Source: CAUZEO01 sp963578625 (GTDB lineage: Bacteria; Verrucomicrobiota; Kiritimatiellia; SLOV01). Taken from it: a stretch of DNA of 9,900 nucleotides. The stretch is from the NCBI GenBank assembly GCA_963578625.1, contig CAUZEO010000196.1, forward strand, positions 1 to 9,900, written 5' to 3'. The position numbers were made by a program, and so were the translations under genes. The notes beneath the pieces are model-generated. The model made no database searches. It worked only from the letters and a program-made list of their open reading frames with translations, and was not told the origin of the DNA. This document shows, in pieces, positions 7,288-9,900 of this stretch (within the stretch, counting starts at the first letter, position 1; each line of letters opens with the position of its first letter).

Positions 7288-8055
7288 ATGCGAGACGCGC
7301 TGGTCATCATTCCAACATACAATGAACGAGACAATGTCGAAGCCATCGCCGATGCGGTCCTCGATTCAACATCACGTTGTGAAATCCTTTTCGTAGACGA
7401 TGGCTCGCCCGACGGTACCGGCGAAATTGCCGCTTGCCTGCAGGCGAACAATGAGCGGGCACACGTGCTGCACAGAGAAGCGAAGGAAGGATTGGGACGC
7501 GCATACATCGCAGGATTCCAGTGGGCACTCGAACGGGACTTTCAATATATCCTGGAAATGGATGCGGACTTTTCTCATCCACCGACGGATGTACCCCGGT
7601 TGATTGAAGCTGTCGAACATGCCGACCTCGTATTAGGATCCAGATACATCGGTGGCATCCGGGTGATCAATTGGCCCCTGCACCGCCTGATACTCAGTCG
7701 AGGCGCTTCCCTGTACGTTCGACTCATCACGGGCATGAAGTTCTCCGATCCCACGGGTGGGTTCAAATGTTTTCGGCGCGCGGTGCTGGAAACGATTCCC
7801 CTTGTGGAGGTGGGCTCCAACGGATATTCCTTTCAGATCGAAATGACACATCTGACCTGGCAACTCGGTTTTTCCGTTCAGGAAATTCCGATCGTTTTTG
7901 ATGAAAGACGTTCCGGGGATTCGAAAATGAACTCGTCCATCGTGCGCGAGGCGCTCTGGATGGTCTGGAAAATCTGGTATAACGCCGGCCTTCGACGCAA
8001 GGCTGGTCCGGCGCACCCGCGCAGCATTCTCTCGCAAGAGGATCAACCATTGTGA
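7288..8055 (+). CDS. GT2 glycosyltransferase, polyprenyl-phosphate mannose synthase type
   Basis: The 255-residue protein matches the family of dolichyl/polyprenyl-phosphate mannose synthases, which transfer mannose (in some members glucose) from a nucleotide sugar to polyprenyl phosphate on the cytoplasmic face of the membrane. Motifs in order: IIPTYNE (7-13), VDDGSPDGT (36-44), the metal-binding DAD (92-94) in EMDADFSH, GSRY (117-120), DPTGGFKCFRR (154-164), FQIEM (182-186) and IPIVFDERRSGDSKM (200-214). There are no C-terminal membrane helices, so it is the single-domain soluble or peripheral form. The start at 7288 gives the normal N-terminus for the family, but there is no Shine-Dalgarno. 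Its stop overlaps the GTG start of the following UbiA-family gene by four bases, so the two are translated together. The exact sugar cannot be read from the sequence. Confidence 0.93.
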   Translation: MRDALVIIPTYNERDNVEAIADAVLDSTSRCEILFVDDGSPDGTGEIAACLQANNERAHVLHREAKEGLGRAYIAGFQWALERDFQYILEMDADFSHPPTDVPRLIEAVEHADLVLGSRYIGGIRVINWPLHRLILSRGASLYVRLITGMKFSDPTGGFKCFRRAVLETIPLVEVGSNGYSFQIEMTHLTWQLGFSVQEIPIVFDERRSGDSKMNSSIVREALWMVWKIWYNAGLRRKAGPAHPRSILSQEDQPL

Positions 8056-8942
8056 ACGGCCGGGTCGAGGAGTTGATTCGCGCGCTCAGGCCGAAGCAGT
8101 GGATTAAGAACGCGATTGTATTCGCGCCTTTTATATTCGCATTGGGCGATAGGACACAGCAGATTGTTCCCGGCGATTTCATGGTGGTCCTTGCTTCCGC
8201 GATCTGTTTTTGCCTTGTATCCAGCGGCATTTACTTGATCAACGATGTCCGCGACATCGAATCTGACCGCCATCACCCTCAGAAGAAGCACCGCCCCATT
8301 GCAGCCGGACGCGTTTCCAAACGTTTGGCGATCACGGTCGGCATCGAGCTCATTCTCGGCGGCCTGATTCTTGGGTGTTTACTCCCCGGACGGCCTCATC
8401 TGATTCTCGGCGGCTACGTAGTGGTGCAGCTTGCGTATACGCTGTTACTGAAACAACTGGCGATGATCGATCTGATCGTCATCGCAGCCGGGTTCGTGCT
8501 TCGAGCGATTGTTGGGGCGGTTGTTATTGAGGCCCAGATTTCGCCCTGGTTGCTGGTATGCACCTTTCTGCTTGCTGTCTTCCTGGCGCTCTGCAAACGC
8601 CGACAGGAGTTCGTTCGCGCGGACGCAACAAGGGGTCACGAAACCAGGAAGAGCCTCACTCAGTACGACGAACGCCTGCTGGATCAACTGATTGTAATTA
8701 TCGCTTCCGCTACGCTGGTGTGTTACGCCAACTACACGCTGGCTACGGAGACCGTGGCCAAGTTCAGTACCCACCGTCTTGGATTTACCTTGCCGTTCGT
8801 TCTGTACGGACTGTTTCGATACTTGTACCTCGTCTACCGCCTGGACCGTGGCGAGCGACCGGAACAAGTGCTGCTAACCGACATTCCGACGATCGTAAAT
8901 ATCTGCCTTTACGTGATTTGCGTATTAGTCATCCTTCTGTAA
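8052..8942 (+). CDS. UbiA-family enzyme, decaprenyl-phosphate phosphoribosyltransferase type
   Basis: In mycobacteria this enzyme type joins polyprenyl phosphate with phosphoribosyl pyrophosphate, the first step toward polyprenyl-phosphate arabinose for cell-wall arabinan. The 296-residue protein is an integral membrane enzyme with about eight to nine helices. It opens with RPKQWIKNAIVFAP (13-26), a signature of this subgroup, and carries the first aspartate-rich motif NDVRDIESDR (64-73) followed by HHPQKKHRPIAAG; a second polar region lies around Tyr129-Asp140, and CKRRQEF (181-187) is also subgroup-like. Start: GTG at 8052 inside the stop region of the GT2 gene (GTGA overlap), with AGAGGA about nine bases upstream. 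The downstream epimerase pair (DprE1/DprE2) is not in the window, so whether arabinose or another pentose is made cannot be said. Quinone or heme prenylation is less likely given the N-terminal signature. Confidence 0.9.
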   Translation: MNGRVEELIRALRPKQWIKNAIVFAPFIFALGDRTQQIVPGDFMVVLASAICFCLVSSGIYLINDVRDIESDRHHPQKKHRPIAAGRVSKRLAITVGIELILGGLILGCLLPGRPHLILGGYVVVQLAYTLLLKQLAMIDLIVIAAGFVLRAIVGAVVIEAQISPWLLVCTFLLAVFLALCKRRQEFVRADATRGHETRKSLTQYDERLLDQLIVIIASATLVCYANYTLATETVAKFSTHRLGFTLPFVLYGLFRYLYLVYRLDRGERPEQVLLTDIPTIVNICLYVICVLVILL

Positions 8943-9093
8943 TTCCTCTCGGAAAGATTTTCGCATGTTCTGACTGAACGGCCGGCGGAACTCGAATGTC
9001 CGTCACTGGGATCGACTCTTGCGTTTGGGCGGGACCACCCCTAGTGTAGCTGGTTTTCCATGAACGCGATGGAGCCTCGGATTTTGGCATCGC

Positions 9094-9900
9094 ATGGCGA
9101 AGCATAGACCTCAATCAAATCTCCCGGAACCCGCGACGGAGGATATTCCTGACGTCGAAGGTTTCGCCGATCCCAACGGTCCGTTTTTTCGACGAAGCGA
9201 CTGGGTTGCCTTTGCGACAACGCTGATCATCTCCCTCGGTGCATACACACTTACCCTGGCCCCGACGGTAACGTTGGAAGACTCAGGAGAACTGGTGGTT
9301 GCCGCAGATTACCTGGGGGTCCCCCATCCGCCCGGATATCCGATCTGGACCCTACTGGCATGGTTCTTCCAGTGGATCTTTCATTTTGTTGAGTACTACG
9401 ACCAACCGAACCCGGCGTGGGCCGTCGGATTTATGTCTGCGGTGTTCGGGGCACTGGCCTGTGCCTGCCTGGCGCTGCTCGTCAGTCGATCCGGGTATGA
9501 CATGCTCCGGGCCATGTCCGGCATCACCAAAGTCCTGGGCACAAAAACCGAGAGCCTTCTGTGCTGGGTAGGCGGGGTAACCGGAGGGCTGCTTCTCGCT
9601 TTTTCCTCCGTGCTCTGGTCGCAGTCGGTCATTGTCGAGGTGTACAGCCTGAACGCCTTTTTTCTTTCGCTCATCCTACTGCTGACCTACCGATGGATGT
9701 GCCGCCCCAATGAAAGCGCAACGCTCTACCTGGTTGCGTTTCTTTTTGGCCTCGGACTGACAAATCACCAAACGCTATTGTTCGCGTTGCCCGCCCTGAT
9801 CTTCGCGATCGCTTTCCGTGACCTGAAGTTATTCCGGGATTGCCTGGTCGGAGGGTTTATCCTGATCGCCATCGTTCTGATTCATAAGGCGGTCAAGGTC
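9094..9900 (+). CDS. DUF2723 membrane protein, GT-C glycosyltransferase-like (partial)
   Basis: The reading frame is open from an ATG at 9094 to the window end, giving 269 residues without a stop; the C-terminal part is missing. After a polar cytoplasmic head (1-34) comes a helix (about 37-55), then a loop with TLEDSGEL (60-67) and LGVPHPPGYPIW (74-85), the hallmark of DUF2723. Further helices lie near 84-99, 109-129, 155-172, 186-200, 209-222, 227-240 and 249-265, with VEVYSLNAF (181-189) and GLTNHQT (221-227). The acidic residues in the first outer loop (Glu62, Asp63, Glu66) sit where GT-C enzymes, such as protein O-mannosyltransferases, carry their catalytic acid. GT-C enzymes take sugar from polyprenyl-phosphate sugar, which the two genes upstream could supply. 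The start is the only ATG after the in-frame stop at 9061; its ribosome binding site is weak. A possible promoter is TTGCGT (9019-9024) with TAGTGT (9042-9047), 17-base spacer. Confidence 0.88.
   Translation, partial: MAKHRPQSNLPEPATEDIPDVEGFADPNGPFFRRSDWVAFATTLIISLGAYTLTLAPTVTLEDSGELVVAADYLGVPHPPGYPIWTLLAWFFQWIFHFVEYYDQPNPAWAVGFMSAVFGALACACLALLVSRSGYDMLRAMSGITKVLGTKTESLLCWVGGVTGGLLLAFSSVLWSQSVIVEVYSLNAFFLSLILLLTYRWMCRPNESATLYLVAFLFGLGLTNHQTLLFALPALIFAIAFRDLKLFRDCLVGGFILIAIVLIHKAVKV

Overview
The window carries nine genes on both strands: eight complete and one running off the right edge. There are no RNA genes, mobile elements, CRISPR arrays or phage genes that I can see. Composition is moderately GC-rich and even. 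A large Prc-type protease, an HTTM membrane protein, a DUF2723 glycosyltransferase-like protein and a hybrid-kinase-style receiver together suggest a Gram-negative environmental bacterium, most likely of the Verrucomicrobiota/PVC group. That placement is an inference from family flavour and was not tested by alignment.

Left part (11-1161, minus strand): a two-gene unit encodes an unrecognised secreted protein followed by a small fibronectin-III-like lipoprotein, with the stop and start codons overlapping. A divergent intergenic region of about 250 bases separates it from tpx (1415-1915, plus), a thiol peroxidase with both redox cysteines and a good sigma-70-like promoter. A stand-alone receiver domain follows (1974-2378), then prc (2508-4694), a periplasmic tail-specific protease. 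The theme here is envelope quality control and oxidative defence, with one signalling protein.

Middle (4932-7054, minus strand): def (peptide deformylase) lies downstream of a nine-helix-class HTTM protein related to vitamin K-dependent gamma-carboxylase. It converges on prc across about 240 bases that hold no convincing gene or terminator.

Right part (7288-9900, plus strand): a polyprenyl-phosphate-mannose-synthase-like GT2 enzyme overlaps by four bases a UbiA-family enzyme of the decaprenyl-phosphate phosphoribosyltransferase type. After about 150 bases comes a DUF2723 membrane protein of GT-C appearance. Together these look like lipid-linked sugar donor synthesis plus a periplasmic sugar transferase, that is, a candidate envelope or protein glycosylation module. 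This is the most coherent possible system in the window. The joint function is inferred.

No gene-free stretch exceeds 300 bases. The longest are 1162-1414, 4695-4931 and 7055-7287.
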